42,279 nt of DNA. It comes from SAT2750 sp964476375. GTDB taxonomy: Bacteria; Planctomycetota; Planctomycetia; Pirellulales; Pirellulaceae. The notes under the pieces are model-generated. The model saw nothing but the letters and a program-made list of their open reading frames with translations, made no database searches and was not told the DNA's origin. Positions 8,005-17,376 of the stretch are shown here, piece after piece. Position 1 is the first letter of the stretch; each line of letters begins with the position of its first letter. Position numbers and translations under genes: made by a program. The stretch spans positions 1 through 42,279 of the forward strand of contig CAYYZW010000297.1 in assembly GCA_964476375.1 (NCBI GenBank), in the 5' to 3' direction.

Positions 8005-9171
8005 ATGATCACGTCAAAAGAAGAGAGCGGACGGCCCGTACCCCTGCTGGATGTTCCTCGCAGCAATCGCCCGCTCCGCCAGGAGTTCCAGGATGCGATC
8101 ATGAAGGTCTGTGACTCCGGACAGTTCCTTTTCGGTCCTGCATGCCAGAAACTCGAGGAGGAGGTAGCAACCTGGTGTGGCACGGACCATGCGGTCGGCT
8201 GTGCCTCAGGAAGTGACGCGCTACTGGTTGCCCTGATGGCCGAGAATATCGGTCCCGGTGATGAGGTCATCGTTCCGAGCTTTACTTTTTTCGCCACCGC
8301 AAGTGCGGCCTGGAGACTCGGTGCCCGACCGGTTTTCGTGGATATCGATCCGGTCAGCTTTAACATCAGCCCGGCAGCCATCCGGGATGCGATCACGCCC
8401 GCGACGAGGGCGGTGATCCCGGTCCACCTGTTTGGACAGTGTGCCGAGATGCCCGAGATCATGCAGATTGCCCGGCAACACAAGCTGGTTGTCATCGAGG
8501 ATGCGGCCCAGGCCATTGGAGCCTCCGTGGGGGGCGAGCCGGCCGGAAGCTGGGGAGATGTCGGATGTCTTAGTTTTTACCCAACCAAGAACCTGGGCGG
8601 ATTTGGAGATGGCGGCATGATGGTGACCCAGGACCATCGTCGCGCCGAGCGGCTGAGACTCTTTGCCACCCACGGCATGAAGCCCCGCTATCAACATCAC
8701 GTTGTCGGCATTAACAGCCGGCTCGACTCCATCCAGGCTGCCGCCTTGAATGTCAAGCTCAAGCATCTTCCCGAGGCCACCCGGCTGCGGCAGCAGAACG
8801 CAGACAACTACCAGGAATTATTCGAGAAGGCCGGGATCGACCAGCAGGTCGTGCTCCCGACCAGCGGCGACACGATGGAACATGTCTGGAACCAGTACAC
8901 CATCCGGGTTCCCGGGGGACAGCGCGATGCGCTGGCCACGCACCTTGGAGAACGCCAGATCGGGCACGCCATCTACTATCCCATCCCCCTGCACCAGCAG
9001 GCCTGTTTCCAGATCGAGGGAGAGGCTCCCCCCTGTCTGCCGGAAACCGAAAAGGCAGCCGCAGAGGTGCTCAGCCTGCCAATCTTCCCGGAACTCATCG
9101 ATGACGAGCTTGAACAGGTGGTTGGCGGTATCGGTGACTTCTTTGCCCAGCAGCAGCGATCAGCTGCCTGA
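8005..9171 (+). CDS. DegT/DnrJ/EryC1/StrS family aminotransferase
   Basis: PLP-dependent aminotransferase of the sugar aminotransferase family (388 residues), which usually moves an amino group from glutamate to a nucleotide-linked keto-sugar. Family features are ASGSDALLVALMAENIGPGDEVIVPSF (written in the first third), VIPVHLFGQ, VVIEDAAQAIGAS and the Schiff-base lysine Lys195 in FYPTKNLGGFGDGG. The start is well supported: AGGGAGG lies about seven bases before the ATG at 8005. No nucleotide-sugar dehydratase or epimerase adjoins it, so the sugar is unknown. A second, different family member (wecE type) is at 17377-18513. Confidence 0.93.
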   Translation: MITSKEESGRPVPLLDVPRSNRPLRQEFQDAIMKVCDSGQFLFGPACQKLEEEVATWCGTDHAVGCASGSDALLVALMAENIGPGDEVIVPSFTFFATASAAWRLGARPVFVDIDPVSFNISPAAIRDAITPATRAVIPVHLFGQCAEMPEIMQIARQHKLVVIEDAAQAIGASVGGEPAGSWGDVGCLSFYPTKNLGGFGDGGMMVTQDHRRAERLRLFATHGMKPRYQHHVVGINSRLDSIQAAALNVKLKHLPEATRLRQQNADNYQELFEKAGIDQQVVLPTSGDTMEHVWNQYTIRVPGGQRDALATHLGERQIGHAIYYPIPLHQQACFQIEGEAPPCLPETEKAAAEVLSLPIFPELIDDELEQVVGGIGDFFAQQQRSAA

Positions 9172-9187
9172 GCCGGACCGGCCATGT

Positions 9188-10189
9188 TCAGAGTGAGTAA
9201 AGCCGTACGGCATTGTCATGCAGTAGCTTCTTCTGGTCCTGCTCGCTGCGCCCGGCAATCACTTCCTTGAGGGCCGTTACCCACTGACGGTAGGTGGCCC
9301 TCAACTTGCAGACCGGCCAGTCCCCACCAAATACCACGCGATCCGGACCAAACTGGTCGAGGCAATGATTGATCAGCGGTGCCAGGTGCTCCGGCCCCCA
9401 GTTATCCTCCGGAGCACGAGCCACAATCCCGGAAATCTTGCAGATCACGTTCTCTCTTTTGGCGAGCGCCTCGATGTCCCGCAACCAGCCATCCCGGGTA
9501 TGCCAGGGCTCCTCGACAGGGTCTTTGATGAAAGCATTGGGATCCCCGTTGCCGCAATGGTCGAGAATAAACCGGGTCTCGGGACACTTGTCTGCCAGTG
9601 CCGCTCCGTCGGACAACTCGGTGGGCCGCATGCAGAGGTCATAGCTCTTTCCAATCTCTCCAAGCAGATGCATCGACTGGACAAACTGGTCCTCCAGGCA
9701 GAGGCCCTGCCTGGTCGTGGGAGGATGAAGTACCTGGCGAACTCCCTTGATCAGGGGGTTATCCTTGTAAGCCATGATATAGTCCCTGAACCCCTCGCTT
9801 CCAGGACGTCCGGAGATGACCGCGGCACAGGTCACATGTCGAGGAGAACGGGACAGCGCGAGCACGTGCTCCGCCTCGTAGACCTGCTGCTGGGGCGCCA
9901 CATCCACTTCCATGTACACCGCCTTGACCACGTTCAGTCCCCGGGTGGCCGCATTAAAGTCACGCGTCACGTAACTTTCCTTGAGTACCTCGGGGGCGTC
10001 CCCCAGCCAGGGAGGGGTTACTTTGGAAAGATCCCAGAGATGCTGGTGGGTATCCACGATGGGAAGTCCTTCTGCCTGCTTGCCAAAAAGACGTGGCCTG
10101 GCAACCGCCACATCTGCCAGGGCCATCGTCCCAAGCATGGTTGAACCACCCTGGATACAACGGGAAAGAAAGTTACGTCGTGTGGTCAT
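9188..10189 (-). CDS. Tat-exported amidohydrolase-family 2 (TIM-barrel) hydrolase
   Basis: A 333-residue metal-dependent hydrolase of the amidohydrolase_2 group (lactonase/decarboxylase-like). The N-terminus MTTRRNFLSRCIQGG with a following hydrophobic stretch is a twin-arginine signal, so the enzyme probably acts outside the cytoplasm. The mature part begins LPIVDTHQHLWDL, with the HxH metal motif, and the barrel ends with FGPDRVVFGGDWPVCKL, carrying the conserved Asp. The closest general type is L-fuconolactonase-like sugar-lactone hydrolases, but the substrate is open. The ATG at 10189 is chosen because it begins the Tat signal; upstream codons add 74 non-conserved residues. The DUF1501 gene is divergent from it. 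Confidence 0.85.
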   Translation of the reverse strand: MTTRRNFLSRCIQGGSTMLGTMALADVAVARPRLFGKQAEGLPIVDTHQHLWDLSKVTPPWLGDAPEVLKESYVTRDFNAATRGLNVVKAVYMEVDVAPQQQVYEAEHVLALSRSPRHVTCAAVISGRPGSEGFRDYIMAYKDNPLIKGVRQVLHPPTTRQGLCLEDQFVQSMHLLGEIGKSYDLCMRPTELSDGAALADKCPETRFILDHCGNGDPNAFIKDPVEEPWHTRDGWLRDIEALAKRENVICKISGIVARAPEDNWGPEHLAPLINHCLDQFGPDRVVFGGDWPVCKLRATYRQWVTALKEVIAGRSEQDQKKLLHDNAVRLYSL

Positions 10190-10297
10190 GATCTGTAGGC
10201 CCTTTCCTGTGTTCGCCAAAACGCATGATCGATTACCGCCAAAAAATTTTATCACAAGCCGATCCCTGCTGGGAGCAGATTGCCCGATTACACATTC

Positions 10298-10327
10298 TTG
10301 GCGATTCTCCAGGGATACTGGTAAACT
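10298..10327 (+). promoter_or_regulatory. Possible promoter for the DUF1501 gene
   Basis: TTGGCG (10298-10303) and TAAACT (10322-10327) with an 18-base spacer occur in the 195-base divergent gap between the amidohydrolase and DUF1501 genes, 57 bases before the ATG at 10385. The match is moderate. Confidence 0.3.
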
Positions 10328-10384
10328 GGCACTAGCTTTCCACTGATTTACCTGTGATTTATTTCCCAGCACGGTCCGCTTCTG

Positions 10385-11764
10385 ATGTCGAGACATCCAG
10401 CCTGTTGTCACTCGTTCTCGCGTTCGGCTGTTAGCCGGCGAGAGATGTTACGTGCAGGAACCGCCGGGGCCCTGGGCCTGGGCTTACCGGATCTGTTGGC
10501 CGCAGATGAGAACCGGCGGGGCAAGGGAATTGTGACCCGGGCGGACCGCTGCATCATCATCTTCCTCAACGGCGGCCCCAGCCACCTGGACATGTGGGAT
10601 ATGAAACCGGAGGGACCGTCAGAGAGTCGTGGCGAGTTCAAACCGATTGCCACCTCGCTCCCCGGGGTCCAGTTCAGCGAGCACCTGCCGAAGCTTTCCC
10701 GGCACATGCACCGGTCGACACTGGTCCGTTCCATGCACCACTCGGTCAACAACTCCCACGCGGCAGCCGTTTACGTCTCCATGACCGGTCACGACCGCGG
10801 TGAACTCGGCGGGGGATTTTTACCCACCGACAACCCTACTCCAGGTGCCGTCTTGTCCCACCTGCGCCCCACACCGCCGGGTGTTGTCTCGCACGCCTGC
10901 CTGCCGTACAAGACCAAGGAGGGAGCCAAGGGGCCGCCGCAGCCGGGATTCTGGGGTGGATGGATGGGCAAGACATTCGACCCGCTCTGGATTCTGAAGG
11001 ATCCGAATGCAAGTGATTTTTCCGTTCCCGAGTTCAGCCTCAAGAAGGATATCAACACCGGTCGCCTGGTCTCCCGCAGCGACCTGCTGGCAAAACTCAA
11101 CGCTGGCCTGCAGACCCCGGGGGTCACTCCACTCGGAGCCATGAGCCGGTTTCAGCGCCAGGCTCTGGACATCCTTGTCTCCCCCACGGTCCAGTCCGCC
11201 TTCCGGATCGACAAGGAAAAGGACGCCACCCGGGAGACCTATGGCCGTAATATCTACGGCCAGAGCGTGCTGCTGGCGCGCCGTCTGCTGGAAGCGGGAA
11301 CGCGGCTTGTCACCGTCTCCTGGGCACCGGATGCGAATGCCACATGGGATACGCACGGCAGCAATTTCACCAGGCTCAAGGGGACGCTGCTGCCGCAGTT
11401 CGACACCGCCGCCAGTGCCCTGATCACGGATCTCGTCGACCGTAACATGCTTGACCGGACACTGGTTGCGATCCTTGGCGATTTTGGGCGGACACCCAAG
11501 ATCAACGCGAATGCAGGACGTGATCACTGGAATTTCTGTTATTCCATCATGCTGGCCGGGGGAGGGATCCGGCCGGGATGGGTGCATGGTGCCAGCGACA
11601 GGGCCGGAGCCTACCCGGCCGACGCTCCTACCTCCCCGGCAGATATCCTTGCCACCATCTACCGCCTGCTGGGCGTCGACCACCGGCAGCAGCTTTATGA
11701 TCGATTCCGGCGACCTCACCAGATCGTCTCACGCGGCAATGTTGTTCCCGATCTGCTGGCCTGA
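10385..11764 (+). CDS. DUF1501 (sulfatase-like fold) Tat-exported protein
   Basis: A 459-residue DUF1501 protein, a family greatly expanded in planctomycetes and related to the alkaline phosphatase/sulfatase fold. The N-terminus has a twin-arginine signal (SRREMLRAGTAGALGLGLPDLL). Family landmarks are IIIFLNGGPSHLDMWDMKP, the central RRLLEAGTRLVTVSWAPD, WDTHGSNF, ILGDFGRTPKIN and NAGRDHWNFCYS. The metal-site Asp and His residues typical of the fold are present in these motifs. Unlike the copy at 41229, it has no DUF1549/DUF1553 gene beside it. The ATG at 10385 gives the complete signal peptide; no strong ribosome binding site is seen. Function of the family is not established. Confidence 0.92.
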   Translation: MSRHPACCHSFSRSAVSRREMLRAGTAGALGLGLPDLLAADENRRGKGIVTRADRCIIIFLNGGPSHLDMWDMKPEGPSESRGEFKPIATSLPGVQFSEHLPKLSRHMHRSTLVRSMHHSVNNSHAAAVYVSMTGHDRGELGGGFLPTDNPTPGAVLSHLRPTPPGVVSHACLPYKTKEGAKGPPQPGFWGGWMGKTFDPLWILKDPNASDFSVPEFSLKKDINTGRLVSRSDLLAKLNAGLQTPGVTPLGAMSRFQRQALDILVSPTVQSAFRIDKEKDATRETYGRNIYGQSVLLARRLLEAGTRLVTVSWAPDANATWDTHGSNFTRLKGTLLPQFDTAASALITDLVDRNMLDRTLVAILGDFGRTPKINANAGRDHWNFCYSIMLAGGGIRPGWVHGASDRAGAYPADAPTSPADILATIYRLLGVDHRQQLYDRFRRPHQIVSRGNVVPDLLA

Positions 11765-11792
11765 ACAGGCTGTCCCCTTCCAGACCTTTTTA

Positions 11793-13535
11793 ATGTCGAG
11801 CCGAATGGTTGATTCCAGTGCAGCTGACACAGCCGACGCGAGTGTCTCCCGGCTCACGATCCTCGGGATCCTGATGACCCTGCTGAGCGTTGGCTGTTTC
11901 TCCCTGGTTCGATCACTGACCGAAACACACCAGCTGCTTTGCCTGCTGCTGGTGGTCGTGGCCGTGGTGCCACTTGTGCGCGTGCATACCGGTTCTATCC
12001 CCTCACCCCAGCAAGACTATTTCCAGGCCTATGCCAGGTTGTTTCCGGTTATCGCAATCGCCCTCCTGCTCCTCACGGCTGTCTGCTACCTGCTGACGAT
12101 GCGAGAGGCGGTGGGAGATGTCGATCTCTTTTACTTTCTCTGCTATGCCCGGGACATGAACCTGGGTGGAGACATTCCGGAGAACGCCTACAGCTACTTT
12201 CCAGGGATCTATACCTTCTGGCGATCCGCCATCCTGATCAGTGGAGATTCATTGCCCGCCCTCCAGGCCTGGCACCTGGGAACCATCGTTCTTAACTGCC
12301 TGCTCATCAGCCTACTGCTCTGGCGGCTCACCCGCTCCCTGCCGGCTGCCCTTTTCAGTGCCGGCTGGGCCCTGCTGCTCTATACACGATTCCAGGGACT
12401 GGGTGGGACCAGTGAACCGCTGGCGACGATTCCGCTGCTGGCCGCTCTCTGCTACTGGAACGGTGAGTCCATGCGTGGCCAAAAAGGCATACTCTCGTGC
12501 CTGGCCCTGGGAGTCGGTTTTGGCCTGGCCCTGTATGGGAAACAGCAGGCCGGACTGCTCTCGCTGGGGGCCCTGCTGCTGCTGGCTGAAAGCCTCGGCC
12601 ACAGCACGGCGCGCCGACACGACCTGCGAATCCTGGTGATCCTGCCGGTCCTGGCACTGCTGACACTCCTGGTGGCAATCCTCGCCGAGGGAAAGGGGAT
12701 GGCCCCTCTCTGGAAGGGACTCTCTATCGTCTCCTCCTACGGGCAGGAAGGATCCTGGCTACACAATCTCTATGTCCAGGTCCGGCGGGATGAAACAGCA
12801 GCCCTGGCGACACTCTTTACCGCCGGCACGCTCTGCTGGTGGGGACTGGGAAAGAGGACGAGGACCGATTCCGAACGGCGACAGCTTTCCGTCGCCGGAC
12901 TACTTGCTATTTCCGGCCTGGCCACGCTGATCCAGTTGCGCAGCCGCGGGTTTCACCATTACATGCTGCTGGCGGTTCCCAGCCTGGTTGTCAGTAGCAC
13001 GCTTGCCTGGCTGCATCTCTGGTCCCGGCGAACAGAAACCTGGCGTTCCCTGAAAATACCCTGCCTGGCCCTGCTGCTGGCCCCGCTCGTACCATTCCTG
13101 TTCAGCAGCGGTATCGACAAGAGCTTCCTGGCAGCGAAACTGCCTCGCCCGGTAGAAGGGGCGACGCTTCCGCACTTGCATCAAAAGCTGAATTCCCAGA
13201 ACGACCTGGAACAGATTCGCCAGCACGTGGCACCCGGGACCTCCATCCTGCTCGTCCCCGCCCGGCACAACAGTATTCACTTCCTGCTTCAGACAAGCTC
13301 ATCGGCGTCGACCGGTTATCATTTTCAGCTCAAGGAATACATCGATGGCAGCTGGATTGACCAGCTGAGTGCCGGGCATCGCTATGTCGTGGTGCAGTTT
13401 GGAGGCCTGGATGAAACCGACAGGAAAAGCTGGGGACGGATCCAGCAACGGCGGACCCACAGGACACTTCTGAACCAGAACTACGAGGTGCTTGTAGAAG
13501 GACGGTACCTGGTCCTTTATGGGCTCAGGGACTAG
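11793..13535 (+). CDS. Polytopic membrane protein, GT-C glycosyltransferase-like
   Basis: About 580 residues with roughly ten or more predicted membrane helices up to about residue 450 and a soluble C-terminal domain of about 120 residues. The first large extracytoplasmic loop carries acidic residues and a YFPG motif (AVGDVDLFYFLCYARD, AYSYFPGIYTFW), the arrangement of polyprenol-phosphate-sugar-dependent GT-C transferases. This would place it as a transferase adding sugar to a surface glycan or lipid. The start is either ATG 11793 or ATG 11805; the open frame back to 11451 only shadows DUF1501. It begins 28 bases after the DUF1501 stop, so the two could be co-transcribed, and its 3' end overlaps the convergent membrane-protein gene by 11 bases. 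Confidence 0.7.
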   Translation: MSSRMVDSSAADTADASVSRLTILGILMTLLSVGCFSLVRSLTETHQLLCLLLVVVAVVPLVRVHTGSIPSPQQDYFQAYARLFPVIAIALLLLTAVCYLLTMREAVGDVDLFYFLCYARDMNLGGDIPENAYSYFPGIYTFWRSAILISGDSLPALQAWHLGTIVLNCLLISLLLWRLTRSLPAALFSAGWALLLYTRFQGLGGTSEPLATIPLLAALCYWNGESMRGQKGILSCLALGVGFGLALYGKQQAGLLSLGALLLLAESLGHSTARRHDLRILVILPVLALLTLLVAILAEGKGMAPLWKGLSIVSSYGQEGSWLHNLYVQVRRDETAALATLFTAGTLCWWGLGKRTRTDSERRQLSVAGLLAISGLATLIQLRSRGFHHYMLLAVPSLVVSSTLAWLHLWSRRTETWRSLKIPCLALLLAPLVPFLFSSGIDKSFLAAKLPRPVEGATLPHLHQKLNSQNDLEQIRQHVAPGTSILLVPARHNSIHFLLQTSSSASTGYHFQLKEYIDGSWIDQLSAGHRYVVVQFGGLDETDRKSWGRIQQRRTHRTLLNQNYEVLVEGRYLVLYGLRD

Positions 13536-15279
13536 CCTCAGAATCTGCTTCTTCACCCGACCGCAGCCGGTACACGGAGAGACTCTCCCGCCCCGCTTCC
13601 CCCAGCACGCGATCAAAAACCACCCGCTCTCCGGCGGTGATGTTCCGTTCATAGTAAGACGACCAGAGATCAAGCGTCTGCTCGGCGAGTACCGGATCCT
13701 CGGTGTACTGGACAAAATAGATCTGTTCACTGTCGATCGCGCGGCGCAGCAGGTCACGTCCCGAAACAGCCTCCAGCTCAGAAAGGACTCGCGTGTAGCG
13801 GGGAGAATTCGTCTGCCAGCCGGAGGGAATAATACGAACCAGGCGGAAACCATGAGGGACCGTGAGCGGGTGCATGGCGGCGTGCCGCAGACCACCACCG
13901 GTGTCAAGTCGCAGCAGAACAGGCAAGAAATCTCGCGAGGCCATCTCCACCAGCCCCCGGTTCACTCGCTCCAGTTGCTGCCGACGCTGCTTCTGGGCGG
14001 GAAGTTCCACGGCAAGCATTTTCATGCCAAAACCGCTCGACAGCAGTCCCATGATCAGCAGGACAGCCAGGCCCGGCCGTGACCAGCGAGAGCTCTTTGC
14101 AGATTCGATATCGATCCGGGGAAGAATCAGCAGCAGGCCGCCCAGGTACAACAGCAGCGGGATGGCAACACGCGGCACCAGGCGGAAGTAAGCCAGGAAT
14201 AGGAGTGGGGCAAGAGCGGCCAGCAGTGCCGCGATCGTCCTCCAGCGTCGCCGGCACAGCCGCCAGCTGCCACTGCCGAAGTGCCAGAAACAGAGTCCCA
14301 GCAGGGTCGGGAAGATAATCCTCAGTGACATGGAATTTTCTCGATAGGATTGTCCCAGGCTGGAGGAGATGTGATCTGAAAGCGATGGCCGCGCAGCCTG
14401 GTTTGCTTCCAGGAACGTCGTCACCGAGGGAATGTTAAACTTCTCGTTGTCGTGAATCACCCAGAGTTCGCGGAAAACACGGTAGTCTTCTCGTGTCCAG
14501 CCGGCGGCCGTGATGGCCCCCTGTTCGGCCTCTCGTCCCTCGGGACGATCGTGGAAGCGGGATCTCAGCTGGTAGAACTCCGGGTAGTCGCTCTCGGCCA
14601 GGCTCGGACTTGCCAGCCGATGAAGTCCACGATCGCAGGCAACCAGTACCAGGGCGGCCACCACAAGCAGCAGTACCAGCCGCAATCGCTCCGGACGGAC
14701 CACCACGACCGGCAGCGCGAGCAACAGAATGTAACAGCTCAGCTGCCAGCGCCAGAGGAAGGCCAGCAGCAGCAAGGCCAACAGCGTGAGCTGGCTGCTG
14801 CGTCGCCGCAGCTGGGAATCGGGAAGGAGCAGCAGCGAGAGGAACACACCAAGCTGACACAACAAAGCAGCCGATGTGAATGTGACGCTGTAAAGGCAAT
14901 GGCCCAGCAGCACGGCAAAAGCGGGCAGGCAGAGGAGGCGAGCAATCGAGGGCTGCTGTCGATCCACAAGCGGGCGAATAAACAGGCTCACACCGAGCAT
15001 CGTCGTCAGCAGCACCAGCAGGCCATACCAGGGAATCGACGGCTGGAGCTGGTAGAGTCCATAGATGATGAAATTGAGCAGCTGGGAATGAAAAGGCACC
15101 TCCGCCGCAGGTGAAAAACCGTCCAGCCCCGCCAGGATCATCTGGGCACCGACATCATCTGCCACGTTAAAGCTGGCTGGCAGCAGGAATACCGCCACGC
15201 TGGCCATGGCCAGGGTAATCAACCAGGCAGTTAACCAGGATCCGCCGGTTACCGCGTTTTCGCCATCCCTGACGGTCAC
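13525..15279 (-). CDS. Polytopic membrane protein, putative GT-C-like transferase of a glycan operon
   Basis: A 584-residue protein with about ten predicted membrane helices in the first 420 residues and a C-terminal soluble domain (about 425-584). Its first loop has NVADDVGAQMILAGLDG with a paired aspartate, then PFHSQLLNFIIYGLYQL and SIPWYGLLVLL, as in GT-C-like families whose acidic pair sits just after the first helix. The length is close to ArnT (about 550). The GTG start is at 15279, and GTGA at 15279-15276 overlaps the TGA of the glycosyltransferase gene by four bases, so translation is coupled. I infer that it uses the lipid-linked sugar made by that transferase; the exact reaction is unknown. 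Confidence 0.7.
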   Translation of the reverse strand: MTVRDGENAVTGGSWLTAWLITLAMASVAVFLLPASFNVADDVGAQMILAGLDGFSPAAEVPFHSQLLNFIIYGLYQLQPSIPWYGLLVLLTTMLGVSLFIRPLVDRQQPSIARLLCLPAFAVLLGHCLYSVTFTSAALLCQLGVFLSLLLLPDSQLRRRSSQLTLLALLLLAFLWRWQLSCYILLLALPVVVVRPERLRLVLLLVVAALVLVACDRGLHRLASPSLAESDYPEFYQLRSRFHDRPEGREAEQGAITAAGWTREDYRVFRELWVIHDNEKFNIPSVTTFLEANQAARPSLSDHISSSLGQSYRENSMSLRIIFPTLLGLCFWHFGSGSWRLCRRRWRTIAALLAALAPLLFLAYFRLVPRVAIPLLLYLGGLLLILPRIDIESAKSSRWSRPGLAVLLIMGLLSSGFGMKMLAVELPAQKQRRQQLERVNRGLVEMASRDFLPVLLRLDTGGGLRHAAMHPLTVPHGFRLVRIIPSGWQTNSPRYTRVLSELEAVSGRDLLRRAIDSEQIYFVQYTEDPVLAEQTLDLWSSYYERNITAGERVVFDRVLGEAGRESLSVYRLRSGEEADSEASP

Positions 15280-16250
15280 GGGCTTTCTCCCGGATCCAGT
15301 TCATCTCCACCGCCAGACTGTTGTCGAACAACAAACCAGGGTCGACCACGGACCTCGTCCATGATGCGGATGATATACTCCCCCAGGAGACCGATCGAGA
15401 GTAGCGTCATGCCGCCAAAAAAGAGTATCAGCAACACGATCGTCGCAAATCCCTTCTCGTTAAACTGGCCCTGCATCGCCTGCACGAAGTAATAGATACC
15501 CAGCACCACGCTCCCGAGGGCGGCCACGAGTCCCATCGTGCTGACAACTTTTAGCGGCAGTGTGGAGACGCTCAACACGTTATCGAACATCAGTCGGCCA
15601 AGCCGCAGCAGGTTGTACCCGCTTCGCCCACCCGCTCGCACCTGGTGATTGACATCGACATTCTCAATCCGTGACGTCGACTGCAGGATCAGCGGATTGA
15701 TATTTGGCTTGACCGTTTCAAACTGGCAGACCGCCTCGACGAGACGTCGCCGGAGTGCCCGGAAGCTGCTCATCTTCAGTCCTCGTGCTTTCCCGTAGGT
15801 GATCCGGAACAATCCGCCCATCAGGCCTGATCCCAGCCGCCGCAGGAGTCCCGCGCGGCGTCCCCGCATGGCAGCCACCACGCAGTCCAGGGAGGGATCG
15901 TCCTGGAGTGGCCTGACCAGCGAAAGAATATCCCCGGGTGACTGCTGCAGATCGTCGTCCATGGTCACGACCAGCTCACCGCGAGCATGCTGCATCCCAC
16001 ACATTGTCGCCCGGTACTGACCCGTATTGAAAAGCAAATCGAGACCCCGGGCAAAGTCGAATCGACCGGTGATCTCCCTGATCACGTTCCAGGTTTCATC
16101 TCCCGACGCATCGTTGACCAGCAGCAGTTCAAAACGCAGGCCACTCGGTTCCAGCGCCGCGGCAACCTGCTCGGCAAGTTCCCCCAGCCAGTCACCACTG
16201 CGATAACAGGGGACCACGATGGACAGGTCTATCTGTTCAGCACTCATCAC
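15276..16250 (-). CDS. Family 2 glycosyltransferase, ArnC/DPM1-like with C-terminal membrane helices
   Basis: A 324-residue GT2 enzyme predicted to transfer a sugar from a nucleotide to undecaprenyl phosphate on the inner face of the membrane. The GT-A domain shows DLSIVVPCYRSGDWL, LLVNDASGD, and the metal-binding MDDDLQQSPGDI. Two hydrophobic helices near the C-terminus (about 235-258 and 270-295: MGLVAALGSVVLGIYYFV, FATIVLLILFFGGMTLLSIG) and the ending LLGEYIIRIMDEVRGRP are typical of ArnC, GtrB and DPM1-like enzymes; ArnC has 322 residues. It sits between an ATP-grasp ligase gene and a polytopic membrane protein gene that overlaps it by four bases. Confidence 0.92.
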   Translation of the reverse strand: MMSAEQIDLSIVVPCYRSGDWLGELAEQVAAALEPSGLRFELLLVNDASGDETWNVIREITGRFDFARGLDLLFNTGQYRATMCGMQHARGELVVTMDDDLQQSPGDILSLVRPLQDDPSLDCVVAAMRGRRAGLLRRLGSGLMGGLFRITYGKARGLKMSSFRALRRRLVEAVCQFETVKPNINPLILQSTSRIENVDVNHQVRAGGRSGYNLLRLGRLMFDNVLSVSTLPLKVVSTMGLVAALGSVVLGIYYFVQAMQGQFNEKGFATIVLLILFFGGMTLLSIGLLGEYIIRIMDEVRGRPWFVVRQQSGGGDELDPGESP

Positions 16251-16289
16251 TATCGGTCCCCGTCGCGATCCCCCGGCTCTCCTGCCAGG

Positions 16290-17315
16290 TTACGCCGGGC
16301 CACGAACCAACGGCTCAAAATCCATGCCGCGGATGATCTCCATGCCTGCCACCTGGGCATTGGTGGCAGGCAGATCCGGTCGTTTACCTTCGACAACCAG
16401 GTCTGCCAAAAGGGCGGAAAAGTTTACGCCGCTATGGGTGTATAGCAAGGGTCGAAAAGCCTGTCTGGCGTTGATTTCAGTGACTAATGGTACGCCTTTT
16501 GACGCTTCTCGGAGATCTACCGAATATACGCCGTGGGGCTCTGAATCCATGGCCCTTACAGCCCGACTTGCCGTCTCATTCAGCCCATCATCCACCACCG
16601 TGACGGCATGGGAGACGTTGCCGGTAATCCCGCTCACAGCCACCTGGGAAAGGAAATAGGCAAGCCGTTCTCCGGCAGCACTGGCCACCAGCTCACCCTC
16701 CCACCAGATGGAGGTCCAGTTAAAATTACGGCCTGGCAGGTACTGGTGCAACAGCCACTGGTCCTCGTCCCCACCACGCCGTCGCCAGTAGTCAATCCAG
16801 GCGGCCCCCTCGTCGGCCGACTCGATGAGGATGCTCCCTCTGCCCCGCGGCCCGGTGGAGCAGCGCAGCCAGCCCGGCCGACCCACCTCATCCAGGGCCT
16901 CCTGCAGCTGACTCCCTTCACTTACCGGGCAGGTCCTGGCAACCAGCCCCTCCGCAGAAAGCTTCTCATGCAACAGCTGCTTGTCCAGGCAGATTCGCAA
17001 GGCGCCGCCGGCCGGGCAACTGGCCGCCACCTGCAGCTGGTCACGAACCGGCTCGATCGCTTCCAGTTCCGGATCCGTGTTGACCAGCAGGAGCGTCACC
17101 TGCTGGTCCTGGAGAAGCCGGCCAAGTGCCTCGACATATCCAGGCTCATCCCCCCGCGGCAGCAGGAAGACCTCGTCACAGAACCTTTCTCCCAGCTGCT
17201 TGCCCCACCAGGAGACCTCGCTCCCGATCACGCGATGCTCCTGCCCGGCCATTTTCAGGCTGCGGGCGACTTCCAGCCCGATCGAGGAACCACAGGCAGA
17301 GACAAGAATGGTCAT
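16290..17315 (-). CDS. ATP-grasp ligase of the carbamoyl-phosphate-synthase-like group
   Basis: ATP-grasp enzymes activate a carboxylate as acyl-phosphate and join it to an amine or thiol. The 341-residue protein has an N-terminal Rossmann-like domain (ILVSACGSSIGLEVARSL), a middle ATP-grasp region (DKQLLHEKLSAEGL, LRCSTGPRGRGSILI, QYLPGRNFNWTSIWW) and the metal-binding end LVTEINARQAFRP with the E-x-N pair. It is 62 bases after the WecE-type aminotransferase and 39 bases before the ArnC-like transferase, so an attractive inference is that it links an amino acid or other carboxylate to the amino group installed by WecE. Another amine acceptor is possible. Confidence 0.82.
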   Translation of the reverse strand: MTILVSACGSSIGLEVARSLKMAGQEHRVIGSEVSWWGKQLGERFCDEVFLLPRGDEPGYVEALGRLLQDQQVTLLLVNTDPELEAIEPVRDQLQVAASCPAGGALRICLDKQLLHEKLSAEGLVARTCPVSEGSQLQEALDEVGRPGWLRCSTGPRGRGSILIESADEGAAWIDYWRRRGGDEDQWLLHQYLPGRNFNWTSIWWEGELVASAAGERLAYFLSQVAVSGITGNVSHAVTVVDDGLNETASRAVRAMDSEPHGVYSVDLREASKGVPLVTEINARQAFRPLLYTHSGVNFSALLADLVVEGKRPDLPATNAQVAGMEIIRGMDFEPLVRGPA

Positions 17316-17376
17316 GGGAGAGCGCCATCGTCCTTTCTTTCATCGGTACCCGAAAAGGGAGCCGACAGACTGTTCT

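Noticed and set aside
11451..11792. Extension of the GT-C-like gene upstream into DUF1501
   Set aside because: The added 114 residues are an out-of-frame reading of the DUF1501 C-terminus and look non-native; ATG 11793 or 11805 precedes the first hydrophobic helix.
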